A stretch of DNA of 64,000 nt, taken from Capsicum annuum (Eukaryota > Streptophyta > Magnoliopsida > Solanales > Solanaceae). The notes under the pieces are model-generated. The model worked only from the letters and a program-made list of their open reading frames with translations, was not told the DNA's origin and ran no database searches. The translations under genes were made by a program, and so were the position numbers. Positions within the stretch are counted from its first letter, which is position 1. Every line of letters begins with the position of its first letter. The stretch spans positions 96,708,711 through 96,772,710 of the forward strand of contig NC_061120.1 in NCBI RefSeq assembly GCF_002878395.1, in the 5' to 3' direction. Shown here one piece after another: positions 34,263-44,689 of the stretch.

Positions 34263-34559
34263 ACATTATTTTTTACTCTTCTATCTTTTGCTTTTATTTT
34301 TAAAAGACACATATCTATATCACATATACATATTCAAAAAATATAAAAAAATACATAGACAAACAGATCTGCGTGTGTATTTACAGTTTAAAATATACAT
34401 ATATATATCTGCATATGTATTAACAGAAATATATATCTGACTCATATGTACATATAAATATATAGGGCACAAAATCTCTATAACAAAAAGTGACATAATA
34501 CATTTGTCAAATTGTTCTTGAACTATACATTTCTTCTTCATCATGTAGACATCAAAAAT
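34263..34559. other. AT-rich DNA at the broken end of the gypsy element
   Basis: Low-complexity sequence with ATATACATATATATATCTGCATATG-type runs that grades into the tandem repeat. The frame 34320-34604 is a translation of this repeat. Confidence 0.55.
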
Positions 34560-35000
34560 ATTATTATGACAAAAAATATGCATCATCCATAAATACATAT
34601 GCAAAAATCATAAATACATATGCGTTATTCATAAATAGACATGCATTTCTGGAAAAATACACATGCATTAGTCATAAATACATATGAACATTGAAAAAGT
34701 ACATATGTATTATTCATAAATACATATGCATCTATACAAACCTAAGCAAAACTAAAAATATATTTTTAAATCAATAAATATAGCATGCAGCCCCATAAAA
34801 ACGTATGAATAACTAGAAAATACATATGTATTATTCAAAAATACATATGCATATCTGAAAAAATACATATGCATTAGTCATAAATACATATGCAATCTGG
34901 TAAAATACATATGTATTATTCATAAATATATATGCATAACTGAAAAAATACATATGCATTACTCATAAATACATATGCACAACTGGAAAAATACATATTC
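34560..35000. repeat. tandem repeat built on ATACATATGCATTA / TCATAAATACATATGC
   Basis: About ten degenerate units of roughly 40-45 bp, each with two self-complementary CATATG or ATGCAT centres (for example near 34660, 34715, 34840, 34870, 34930 and 34965). One stretch (34735-34800) has lost the pattern. Because the words are themselves palindromic, the array is nearly the same on both strands. Confidence 0.75.
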
Positions 35001-35974
35001 TTCCTTTTCGTTTGACTTTCTCTTTTTCACATATTTTTTAATATTTATTTACTATTTATTTCTACTTTTTTATTCAATTGATTGTTTGTGTATATATATA
35101 AATTTTTTTATAAATTTTTTATTTTTGTAGAAAAATTCTCTTAATTCTTTTAATACACAGACCATACCAATGAAATTATACTGATTTTTATTGTTGTTGT
35201 TGTTGTTTAATATTTTTTTTATTTTGATATTTTTTTACATTATTTGCATATGTGTGTGTGTATACTCAATTGCTTGTTCTAATGTTATTTCATATCTTTA
35301 ATTTTTTTTTATGTGTGTTTGTATGTGTATACATATTACATTTTTTCTATTTTTATTATTTATTTTTAAATTTTCATAATTCATATGATGACCCCTCAAT
35401 TTTAATATCTTATCATGATAAAGGGTTTATTAACTTTAACTATATACAGTATTTTGAAGCAAAATAATCAATTTAATCTTCCTTTTTAATGAATACAAAT
35501 ATGATAATCACTTAATTAATTTAATCTTTATGATTCATAATAAAAATAATAATAAAATATTTTTATAAAAAATTCTAATATATTTTTTTACATAAATAAC
35601 CAAAAAAAAAATTATCATCAAAGAAAAAGAATAAAAAAGATAACAAATTTAAAGTGTTTATAATAATTCTATAAAGGATATAAATTATTCGAGATAAAAA
35701 TAAACATATACGTAAACTTGTTGAAAATTAGAATAATTTATCGGGTAAAGTGTATGTTAGTAGTGAAAGATAATAATTATCTTAAGGGAAAGAGGGAGGG
35801 GGAGGGGTTAGGATTATGTAGGGTGGAGGTGATGGTTTGGAGAGAAAATCTTAAGGAGGAGGAAGAAATTTTGGAGGGAACATAGATAATTTGGAGCAAA
35901 AATATAATTAAAATGAGGCCTACGAAATCATTTACTAAAACTTTGAAAAAAGTATGAATTTTTATGTTAAAATC
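35001..35974. other. AT-rich low-complexity DNA with one purine/G-rich patch
   Basis: Long T and A tracts, a TA/TG dinucleotide run near 35250, and a purine patch 35780-35890. No gene: the frame 35252-35467 is AT-biased and has no motif. Confidence 0.6.
35786..35807 (+). other. potential G-quadruplex
   Basis: Four G runs of three or more with loops AAAGA, A and A (GGGAAAGAGGGAGGG then GGAGGGG). It fits the usual G3-loop pattern and stands out in an AT-rich area. Confidence 0.6.
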
Positions 35975-36406
35975 AATTTTATAATACTTAGAGTATATAA
36001 ATTAAACCAATTCAGCTTTCAGTTGAAGTCAAAATATTTGTGTTGATTGTTATATGTACAAGTTGAGTCTCAGTTTAAATCTTATAATATTTAGAGCTAC
36101 ATAAATTGAAACTATTAAATTTTTTAATTAAATTCAAATATTAGGATATATTATTGACTAATTTTTACATCCACAAACTGATACTCAATTCAATCTTGTA
36201 ATACTAGGAATTATACAAATGAGTCAATTCATTCTTTCAATTGAAGTCTGACACATTTACTTAACTATTGTTTAATATGCAAATTAAGTCCCGATTTGAT
36301 CTTATTTATATAAATTGAATCAATTTAATTTTTTTTAAGTCAAACATTAAAATTGAGTAATTGTTACATCAACAAATTGAGTCTCAGCTCAATCTTATAA
36401 TACTTA

Positions 36407-36640
36407 GGGGTTGTTTGGTAGGAGGAACAAAGCATAATTTATCTCAGAAATAATTTAAAGATGAGCTTATTTCATGTTTAGTTGGGAAAAAATGCATGGC
36501 ATAACTCATCTTGTGATTAGCTATCCCGAAAGTGTAGTGTTATTTTTATCCCTTCTTGAGGGTGGGATAACTAATCCTAGAAATAACTAATTTTGGAATT
36601 AATAATCTCGGGATAACATGTTTTCCAACCAAACGACCCT
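36407..36640. mobile_element. Tourist-like MITE 1 (PIF/Harbinger type)
   Basis: 234 bp with inverted ends GGGGTTGTTTGGT and (reverse-complemented) AGGGTCGTTTGGT, flanked by the target duplication TTA (36404-36406, 36641-36643). The interior contains GGGATAACTAATC-type words and has no coding capacity. Confidence 0.85.
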
Positions 36641-37227
36641 TTAGAGTTATATAAATTGAATACAATCCTTCACTTAAAGTTAAACATTGGGGTTGACTAA
36701 TGGTACATGCACAAATTAAGTCTCAGTTCAATTTTTAAATTGAAGTTAGGTAATTTCTGCCTAATTATCATGTTCACAAATTGAGTGTCAATTCAGTCCT
36801 CTAATACTTAGAGTTATATATAAATTAAAGCAATTCAATTTAATTGACTTATTATTACATCCACAAAATTGAATCTTCATAATACTTATTGTTATATAAA
36901 TTGAAATGATTCAATTTCTAAATTAAAGTCAAATATTAGAATTCACTAATTAGTGCATCCACAAATTGTGTTTTAATTTAATTATTCAATTGAAGTCAAC
37001 TATTTGTGTTGACTAATTATTACATCTACAAATTGGTTCTTAATTTAGTCTTACAATACTTAGGATTACATATAAAAATAATTCAATTTTTCAAGTAAAG
37101 ACATCATTATGATTGACTAATTGTTAAATTCATTAATTGAATTAAAAATTTTCATTGAAGTTAAATATTTATGTTGACTAATTGTTAGATCCTCAAACTG
37201 AGCCTCAACTCAATTTTATAATACTTA

Positions 37228-37458
37228 GGGGTCGTTTGATTGGGAACAAGTTATTTTGGGATAATTAATCTCGGAATTAATTATTCTGGAATTAGTTATC
37301 CCACTATATATATGGGATAACTTATCCCATCACTAAGACATAAATAATGGGATAAGTAATCCCTTGAGCAACTTATTCCATCAATCAAACATGAGATAAA
37401 ATAATTCCATAATTTATTCCGGAACTATTATAACTTATACCTCACACCAACCGACCCC
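37228..37458. mobile_element. Tourist-like MITE 2 (PIF/Harbinger type)
   Basis: 231 bp with ends GGGGTCGTTTGATTGG and (reverse-complemented) GGGGTCGGTTGG, flanked by TTA (37225-37227, 37459-37461). The interior is rich in GGGATAA/TTATCCC words that can fold back. It belongs to the same family as MITE 1 but has diverged. Confidence 0.85.
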
Positions 37459-38089
37459 TTAGAGTTATATAAAATTTTCAATCGAAGTTAAATAATTTTA
37501 CTGACTAATTGTTGAATGACAAATTGAGTCTCAATCCAGTCTTATGGTACTTAGAGTTATACAAATTGAAGTCATTTAATTTTTTAATTGAAGTTAAATA
37601 TTTGTGTTTGACTAATTGTTATATCTCAGTCTTATAATATTTAGATATGTATAAGTTGAATCAATTTCAGCTTTTCAAATGTCAACCAAAAATAAAACTT
37701 TTCAAATGAAATAAGATTTTTGTGTTACTAATTATTAAATGTACAAATTGAGTATAAATTCAATCTTATCATTTAGGGTTATACTATTTGAATCAATTTA
37801 ATTTTTAAATTAAAATCAAACTTTAATGATTGACTAATTGTTACATCAACAAATCGAGTCTCAATTTAGTCTGCCTTAGAATTATATAGATTGAATTAAT
37901 TCAGTGTTTTTAATTAAGTCAAATTTTATACTGACAAATTATTACCTGCGTAAATCGAGTCTCAATTCAATCTTATAATAGTTAGAGTTGTATTATTTGA
38001 AGCAATTTATTTTTTTCAATTAAAATCAAATAGTAGGATTAACTAATTGTTAAATCCACAATTTATTCAACTATAATTTTTTCAACAAA

Positions 38090-39465
38090 AGGCTTGAATT
38101 GCGAAGCCCATATGTCTAGCTGCTTCTTAAACTTCTTTTGCAGCTTAACAGACTTAGCAAATTTTTTTTGTGTCAATCTCTACTCCAAATAAGATATCCC
38201 ACCCATTGGTGGCATATATTCTATTCTTGCAGATTTACTAGACTGCACATAATTAGGTGGCAGATAAGTAGTGATAGGCAACGACATACCTGTGGGAATT
38301 TCAGAAGTATCGGGGGCTGGCACTGACTGTGTCTGGCAAGCTGGAGGTTTGTTAACTTGCATCTCAAACTTTGAGTCATCTTTTGATTTCTCAATGTCTT
38401 GCCTATGTGTAGCCCGAACTCCGTTATCAATGCCTCAATCAGAGGCATATTGGCCTATCTACATAACTCCGTGATTAAATACGGGAACGGTAGTGCACTT
38501 GTCATTTTGTGTGCCCTGACAAATATTTCATCAGCAATGATTTGGCCAAAATTGATCTTCAGCCCTAAAATCAAACTAGCTACCAACACAGCCTTATGAC
38601 TATCTAAATTGGCATCACCCTCTGTTGGTATCAACCTCAATAGAATAATGGCCCATCAGAACTTTTTTTAGAAGCTAAGGGAGGATTTAGCAATGTGCTC
38701 TCGCAGGTTGGTTGCCCAAGAAGGGTTTCCATCATCAGTAAGTAGCCCAGACAACCAAGGCCTTTGAGTGCATACTGAGGTCAGACGATACTCAAGATCA
38801 AGAACCACAGCCGGTTCTTCATAGTCGGGCCCAGAAAATATCATATTTATTGTTTAAGCTGATATATCAATGTTAAATCATCTCACCAAAATTAATTCTC
38901 TATTGGGAAAGTTTGAAATCTTTGAGCCCTTGGGATAATCTTTCTCTGCCAGTGCCAAGTAATTGGCGAAAAACTCCCTTACAAGATTTGGTTGATATGA
39001 ACAGAGAGGGTTGCTCTTCCAGGCTAACTCATACTCATTTAATTTCTGCTCCAGCTCTAGATATTCATACAGCTCAGTCATCACTATTTAGTATTCTTCG
39101 AAGATTGGCCTCTTGATTGGCCTACTTATCGTCGGTTCAAGTCCATCAAGGAACTTATCTTTTGCTACTTTAATTTGCCATTTGAGTATCTCCCTTATTT
39201 GAGGATCTATGTTGTTGACCATATTGACCTTCTCAATTTCCGCCTCAATAGGGTTGGGGTTAGATGCATTGACCCCTTTCTCGTTGAGGCTCGAACTGGT
39301 GCTACTAGTGTTGTTCTCACTCTTTTTTTTAGACTGGGAAAGTATGTACGGTGCCCTGTCTCGTTGCTGAGTATTGAAGGTAGGTGCCTTCTCACTCCTT
39401 GCTGGCTCACTTTATCCCCTTTATGCTCTACCACCACCTTTGGTTAAGGGAAGATTTCTTGCCAT
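38090..39465 (-). pseudogene. extra ORF of Athila/Tat-like element (putative plant transposon protein domain)
   Basis: ATG at 39465 (MARNLPLTKGGG). One - strand frame runs to about 38365 with roughly eight in-frame stops, then shifts frame and ends near 38180. It contains NLVREFFANYLALAEKDYPKG (39010-38948) and SNFPNRELILVR, LTSVCTQRPWLSGLLTDDGNP, LRLIPTEGDANLDSHKAVLV, and LPFPYLITELCR (38488-38455), the pattern of the Transposase_32 or putative plant transposon protein domain. Function is unknown in the literature I recall. It lies downstream of integrase, where Athila elements carry their env-like ORF. A promoter-like leader precedes it (39466-40700). The C-terminal region is Pro/Ser-rich (PPACQTQSVPAPDTSEIP). 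Confidence 0.7.
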
Positions 39466-39470
39466 ATTGC

Positions 39471-40058
39471 CTGAGAAATGAACAAAGAATTAGTTTGCAA
39501 TTCAAAACAGTCAAAAGCAATGAAAATTTGGTTTGACGGAAGGTCTGACGGTCCGTTGAGACTTTGATGTTCCACCAAACTTACCGTCAGGCCTTAACTA
39601 GTATGGTCTGCATCTAAGAGCCTTGCAACGGTTGGTCTAGCGGTCCATTGGTTTACTGACGGTCTACCAAGTCATCTGTCACAACTTATCCAATGAACAT
39701 AAATCTTGGCATCTTTTTGACGGGCTACCTGGCGGTTCGTCACTGGTTCGACGATCCGTCAAGGTGACCGTCAACATCCCTTTTCACTTTTAGACTTTAC
39801 TTTGATATTTTATCGAACACCTGGTCTGCATCTTCACGTCTTAACACAACAATAACATGAACTTAGTATTTAAGCACAACTTTTCTCACTTTCAGTACAT
39901 GGGTTACTCAGTCTTCACCTAGAACAATGCACACCAGGGTTCGACTTTAAAATTTTAATCAGACAAAGCAACACCAAGATGGAATTTTCTTTAACAACCA
40001 ACAACTTACTTACTCTATATTTAGAAATTTAAGAAAGAAAAATAAGTTGTGATCATAC
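39471..40058 (-). other. predicted 588-bp leader intron of the extra ORF
   Basis: On the - strand the donor reads CCATCAAG|GTATGATC (intron from 40058) and the acceptor TTCATTTCTCAG|GCAATATGG (to 39471), six bases before the ATG at 39465. A T-rich stretch precedes the acceptor. Splicing would remove the inverted-word patch at 39530-39780. Prediction only. Confidence 0.45.
39530..39780 (-). repeat. inverted-word patch, GACGG/CCGTC type (in leader)
   Basis: Contains GACGGTCCGTTGAG, GACGGTCTACC, GACGGGCTACC and GACGATCCGTC. Most arms are GACGG facing CCGTC or a one-base variant. It sits inside the predicted leader intron. Confidence 0.7.
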
Positions 40059-40177
40059 CTTGATGGTGCAGTAACTTTACTATTCTGACTTGCAAATTCA
40101 GAATAAAAGAAAATTCAAAGCCTTTATTAGAGATTGTTAACTTGAGTTGTGATAAAAGGGAGAGAAGGATGGTGTTG

Positions 40178-40185
40178 TTTAAATA
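40178..40185 (-). promoter_or_regulatory. TATA-like box for the extra ORF
   Basis: - strand CTCCCCTATTTAAAC, about 120 bp upstream of the predicted donor exon end and about 190 bp downstream of the inverted-word patch at 40370-40620. This is the same order as in the LTR promoters. Confidence 0.4.
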
Positions 40186-40369
40186 GGGGAGAAAATAAAG
40201 AGGGAGAATCCTAATTGGAGATAACTGACACTGGGTACTTTGAATACAGAAGAAGTTGAACAATTTTACGATTTGAAAGGGTGAAAATATATGAAACTGT
40301 TTGTTTTTATCTTTATAAAACTATTTGGATCAGATAGGGATAATTACATAGGCCTTTAACTTAAACCAA

Positions 40370-40620
40370 CCCGACCCGTCATCTATGGTTAGCTTGACGG
40401 TTGACCTGATGGTCCATCAAGACTCTGATGGTCCATCGAGTTTACCGTCGAAGCTTACCAGAAACTTATCAATTATGCTTTGCTGCGATGGTTGGTGCAA
40501 TAGTCGACTAGTGATACAATGGTCTGTTGAGTAGTCCATCAGTCCATTTAAGAAACTTTGTATTTGAGATATGACTTTGACAGTTCTATTGACGGTCCTT
40601 CGGCCTTCCCATCACCCTTT
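40370..40620 (-). repeat. inverted-word patch, GACGG/CCGTC type (upstream of the extra ORF)
   Basis: Contains GATGGTCCATCAAG, GATGGTCCATCGAG, TTTACCGTCGAAG and TTGACGGTCC. Many arms are the C-to-T or G-to-A variants GATGG and CCATC. Confidence 0.7.
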
Positions 40621-40984
40621 TTCAACTTGAGAAAATCCCCTATTTCTGTATTCTCAGTCCTGTATACTTCAAAAACACATCAAATTTCACAAAAAAACCA
40701 ATAAACTCTAACTATGGTTACAAAAAAACTTTGTCGGTTGCCTCCCACTAGGGCCTGATTTATTGTCGCGGCATGACTCAGTTTTCTTGATTACTCAAAC
40801 TTCATTAAGATAACCTATACTTAAATATTTCACCAAGTTTATAGGACCGATGTAATGCTTGACTCGTTGTGCGTTCACTTTAAAGACACTTCCATCATTA
40901 TTTTCATGTGCTACTACTCCAAATGAGTAGATTTGGGTGACCTTTAATGGGCCAGACCACTTAAATTTGAGCTTACCTGGGAAG

Positions 40985-41972
40985 ATCTTGATTCAGGAGT
41001 TGAAAAGCAATACCCAATTGCCTACTTGAAAATCACGCTTCTCAATTCTTCGATCGCGGTACTTCTTCATTCTTTCTTTATACAGATCAACTCTCTCATA
41101 GGCACTAAGACGAAATTCATCCATCTCATTCAGCTTCCCCAGTCTTAGTTCTACTACTTCCTTCCAATCTAGATTTAACCACTTGAGTGCCCACAAAGCT
41201 TTGTGTTCCAGCTCAATCGTAAGGTGAAATGCTTTTCCGTAAACCAGCTGATACGATGACATCCCAATAGGTGTCTTGAAAGCTATTTGATATGCCCACA
41301 AGGCATCATCAATCTTTTGAGACCAATCACTCCTACTCACGTTCACTATCTTGGCTAAAATTACTTTAATCTCCCGATTCAAAACCTCCATTTACCCACT
41401 AGTTTGTGGGTGGTATGAAGTTTCCACCATGTGTTGCTTAACACCGTATTTGGCCAAAGTATCCCGGAACACCCAGTTGCAAAAATGGGATCCCCCATCA
41501 CTTATGATGGTACGTGGTACCCCAAAGCAAGAGAAAATATTCTTTTTAAAGAATGCAAGCACTCTCTTTCCTTTATTATCGGCCAAAGCGATAAATTTAA
41601 CCCATTTTGACACATAATTAACGGCGACCAATATGTATTTCAATCCATAAGAGCTCACAAAGGGCCCCATGAAATCAATATCATATACATTAGATAACTC
41701 GACTTCCATTATTTTTGTTATAGGCATCTCTTGGTGCTTTGAGATTGACCCTTGTATCTGGCATTGGTCACATCTTTGCACGAACTCATAGCCATCTTTG
41801 AATAAGGCCAATAATAACCACTTTGAAGCACTTTCCTCTCAGTACGGTCACCTGCATGATGACCCCTGACCAGAGAAGCATGACAAGCTTCTAGGATATT
41901 TAAGATGTCCACCTCTGGAATACACCGTCTGATGATATTATCCGCATATCACCGAAATAAATATGGCTGATA
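40985..41972 (-). pseudogene. integrase of the Athila/Tat-like element
   Basis: In - strand order: an H-H-C-C zinc-binding region (CHASLVRGHHAGDRTERKV near 41885, CDQC near 41755), then the catalytic core. The first Asp is in YDIDFMGPF (about 41680), the second in ISDGGSHF (about 41490), and the Glu in MEVLNREIK (about 41387). The C-terminal part contains [20 protein letters not shown] and [17 protein letters not shown], typical of Athila/Tat integrases. Only one stop (41392-41394) separates the two long frames 41392-41811 and 40993-41391, so this is the best preserved domain of the element. Confidence 0.85.
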
Positions 41973-41999
41973 CTAGAAGTAGTGTGTAACATCATGTAG

Positions 42000-43440
42000 G
42001 AACTTCTTTCTTTGATGAAAAGATAGATTCTCTGAGATGACTTCACTTACCACATAATTTGCAAAGTCAGCGTACCAAGGCACTCTTTCAAGTGCAACAG
42101 CCAGGACCTTCTCATCTGGAAATGTATCATCAATTTCAAACTCATCCTCGATCGTTTGATCACCCTCAAGTCTCGACAGATGATCCATAACTTGATTTTT
42201 CCATCATTTTTGATCTTTGACTTTGAATTCAAACTCTTGTAGATGTAGCACCCATCTAATTAACCTTGGTTTTTCATCCTTCTTTGCCATCAAATATCTT
42301 AAGGTAGCATGGTATGTATGAACAAACACCTTGGTTCCTAACAAGTAAGCACAGAACTTCTAAAAAGCATAGACCACTACGAGATGTTCCTGCTCAGTAA
42401 CAGTGTAATTCTTTTGTTCCCTATTCAATGCCTTGTTCGCATAGTAAATGGGGTGGAACAATTTTTCTTTCTTCTAGCCAAACACAATATCCAGTTCTAC
42501 TCCACTTGTATCCCACATGATTTCAAAAGTCTTAGACTAGCCTGGAGTAACAATAATAGGGGCAACAACAAGCTTTCCCTTAAGGCATTCAAATACCTTC
42601 TTGCACTCATCATCAAATACAAACTTAGCTTCCTTCTCCAACAATCTGTATAGTGGATTAATGATTTTGGAGAATTCTTTAGTAAATTGATGGTAGAATC
42701 TAGCATGGCCCAAGAAATGACGTACTCCTTTATAGAGATGGGAGGTTGTAATTTCTCTATCACTTCCATTTTTGCCCTGTCAACTTTAATCCCTTTTGCA
42801 GAAATTTTATGGCCAAGAACAATGCCCTTCTTCACCATAAAGTGGCATTATTCCTAATTAAGCACAAAATTAAATTCCTCGCACCGCTGTGCTCTACTCA
42901 GATTTACCAATCATAGTTTAAAAGAATCACCCACCATTGAAAAATCATCCATAAACACCTCCAAGGTGTCCTCCACCATGTTGGAGAATACAGACATCAT
43001 GCACCGTTGGAACGTGGTAGGTGCATTATATAAGACAAATGGCATCTTCTTGAAAGAAAAAGAACTATACGGTCAAGTGAATATCGTCTTCTCCTAATCC
43101 TCTAGGGCGATAGAAATCTAGTTATAGCCCGAATGCCCATCTAGAAAATAATACCAACCTCTTCCTACCAATTGATCAAGCATTTGATCCATAAAAGGAA
43201 TTAGGAAGTGGTCCTTGAAAGTCCATGATTTAAGCTTACGATAGTCCATACAAACTCTCCACCCAGTCATAGGTCTAAGGGGAATCAACTCATTTTTCTC
43301 ATTCGCCACGACAGTCATGCCCCCTTTCTTGGGCACACATTGGACCGGGCTTACCCATTTACTATTTGAAATTGGGTATACAACTCCTACATCTAGTTAT
43401 TTAATGATCTTCTTCTTAACCACCTCTTTCATTAGTGGAT
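42000..43440 (-). pseudogene. RT and RNase H of the Athila/Tat-like element
   Basis: RT begins near 43440 with WVSPVQCVPKKGGMTVV, then GWRVCMDYRKLKSWT, LDGHSGYN and the catalytic FMDD (Asp codons 42944-42949), intact. After a frameshift come GHKISAKGIKVDRAKMEVIEK (42815 onward) and RNase H near 42500-42200. There a catalytic Asp is replaced by Tyr (VHTYHATL, canonical Thr-Asp-His). The linker to integrase, SRLEGDQTIEDEFEID (42190 onward), is open for 72 codons. Several TAA/TAG and frame changes make it inactive. Confidence 0.8.
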
Positions 43441-44330
43441 TAAGATGGCATTAATGCTCAATAGCAGGTGTGTAATATTCCTCAAGCTGAATCTTATGGG
43501 TGCAAATACTGGGAGGAATACCTATGATATCAGCAATAATCTAGCCTATAGACCTCTTATATCATCTAAGCACAGAGATAAGTGCCTCAACCTGCTGCTC
43601 ACCCAAATAAGAAGCAATAATCATAGGCAAAAATTTTCTACTGCCCAGAAATATGTACCGTAAGTGTCCTAGAAGCTCCTTTATCTCCAACACCAGTGGA
43701 TCTTCAATAGATGGCTTAGCCGATGGTGTTGGTTGATTTTTCAGATCCAAGTCCATCTTATTAGGAGCATATGAATGGGATCTTATTCCCTTTAAAGCAC
43801 ACACTATCTCTTCATACTCCTTGATGCCTTCACAATCAAAATTTATCAAAACTGCATTCAGAGTTTCCAAAAAAATTTCTCCTCGATTAGAACCTCTCAC
43901 TCGTATTCATAATAAATATCAACGATGAAAAATACATTTATCTCCTTGGGTTGCTTCATAGATTGGCATACATCAAAGAAAACCACCTTATTATTAAGCT
44001 TGAAAAGTAACTCATTAGCCCTCAAATTAATAAGGACACTCTTGGTTTCGAGGAAAGGTCTACCCAAGATTATGGGTACCCTAAAATCCACCTCGTAATC
44101 CAAAATAACTAAGTTTATAGGAAATATGAAACTAGCCACCTTTACTAGCACATCATACAATATCCTTACTGGCCACTTCACAGACCTGTCCACTATCACC
44201 AATTACATATTTATAGGTGTAGGGTCCCCCAAAACCAACTTCTTGTAAATAGCAAGTGGCATGAAATTGATACTCGCCCCGAGATCGCATAAAGCCTTAG
44301 AAAAGTCAAGTTACACAATAGTACAAGGGA
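43440..44330 (-). pseudogene. aspartic protease of the Athila/Tat-like element
   Basis: Active-site strand CDLGASINF with Asp-Leu-Gly at 44272-44286. Downstream ILGRPFLETKSVLINL (near 44070) is the conserved flap end (ILGRPFL) of retroviral-type plant proteases. Frames 43897-44202 and 43562-43900 carry the protease and the linker to RT. A stop near 44200 and one near 43900 interrupt it. Confidence 0.75.
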
Positions 44331-44593
44331 TGGTGAATGCTCCTAGGCCTGCTTTCTTTTGTTCTATGGATCTTATCGATATGGTGCTACAATGGTGAAG
44401 ATTATCCACCGGTTCATATCTAACTGTTCTCTTCTTTATCATGATATCCTTTATAAACTTAGCGTATCCGGACATTTCCTTTAGTGCCTCCACTAAAGAC
44501 ACATTCATCGTCAGCTGCTTCAGCATTGCCATAAATTTGTTGATCATTGTGTCATTAGTTTTCTTCTTTAATCAATAGGGGAAGGGCGGCCAT

Positions 44594-44667
44594 GATTTTG
44601 GAAGAGTAGTAACCAATAGCTCCTTTTTTTGATTTTGGAAGAGTAGTAACCAATAGCTCCTTTTTTT
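44594..44667 (-). repeat. exact 37-bp tandem duplication
   Basis: GATTTTGGAAGAGTAGTAAC continuing through CAATAGCTCCTTTTTTT is present twice without a difference (44594-44630, 44631-44667). It lies in the gag-protease linker and shifts or extends the frame. Confidence 0.9.
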
Positions 44668-44689
44668 TTCTTTCTCTAGCTCATCGACC

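Larger units (their letters stand above)
35975..38065. repeat. ~105-bp satellite-like tandem repeat
   Basis: About 15 degenerate monomers. The consensus phrases are ACAAATTGAGTCTCAATTCA, TCTTATAATACTTAGAG, TTATATAAATTGAA, CAATTCAATTTTT and TTGACTAATTGTTACAT. The TTA of ATACTTAGAG occurs at 35988, 36091, about 36205 and 36404, giving spacings near 100-115 bp. Two MITEs interrupt it at 36407 and 37228. Monomers differ by substitutions and small deletions, so the array is old. Confidence 0.85.

Noticed and set aside
35252..35467. 71-codon Phe/Tyr-rich frame that could look like a membrane protein
   Set aside because: It translates T-rich low-complexity DNA with a TG-repeat; hydrophobicity is a composition effect.
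34560..38065. Tandem repeats as a centromere array
   Set aside because: Arrays are short, degenerate and interrupted, and no centromere-type gypsy element is next to them, so there is no support for a centromeric role.
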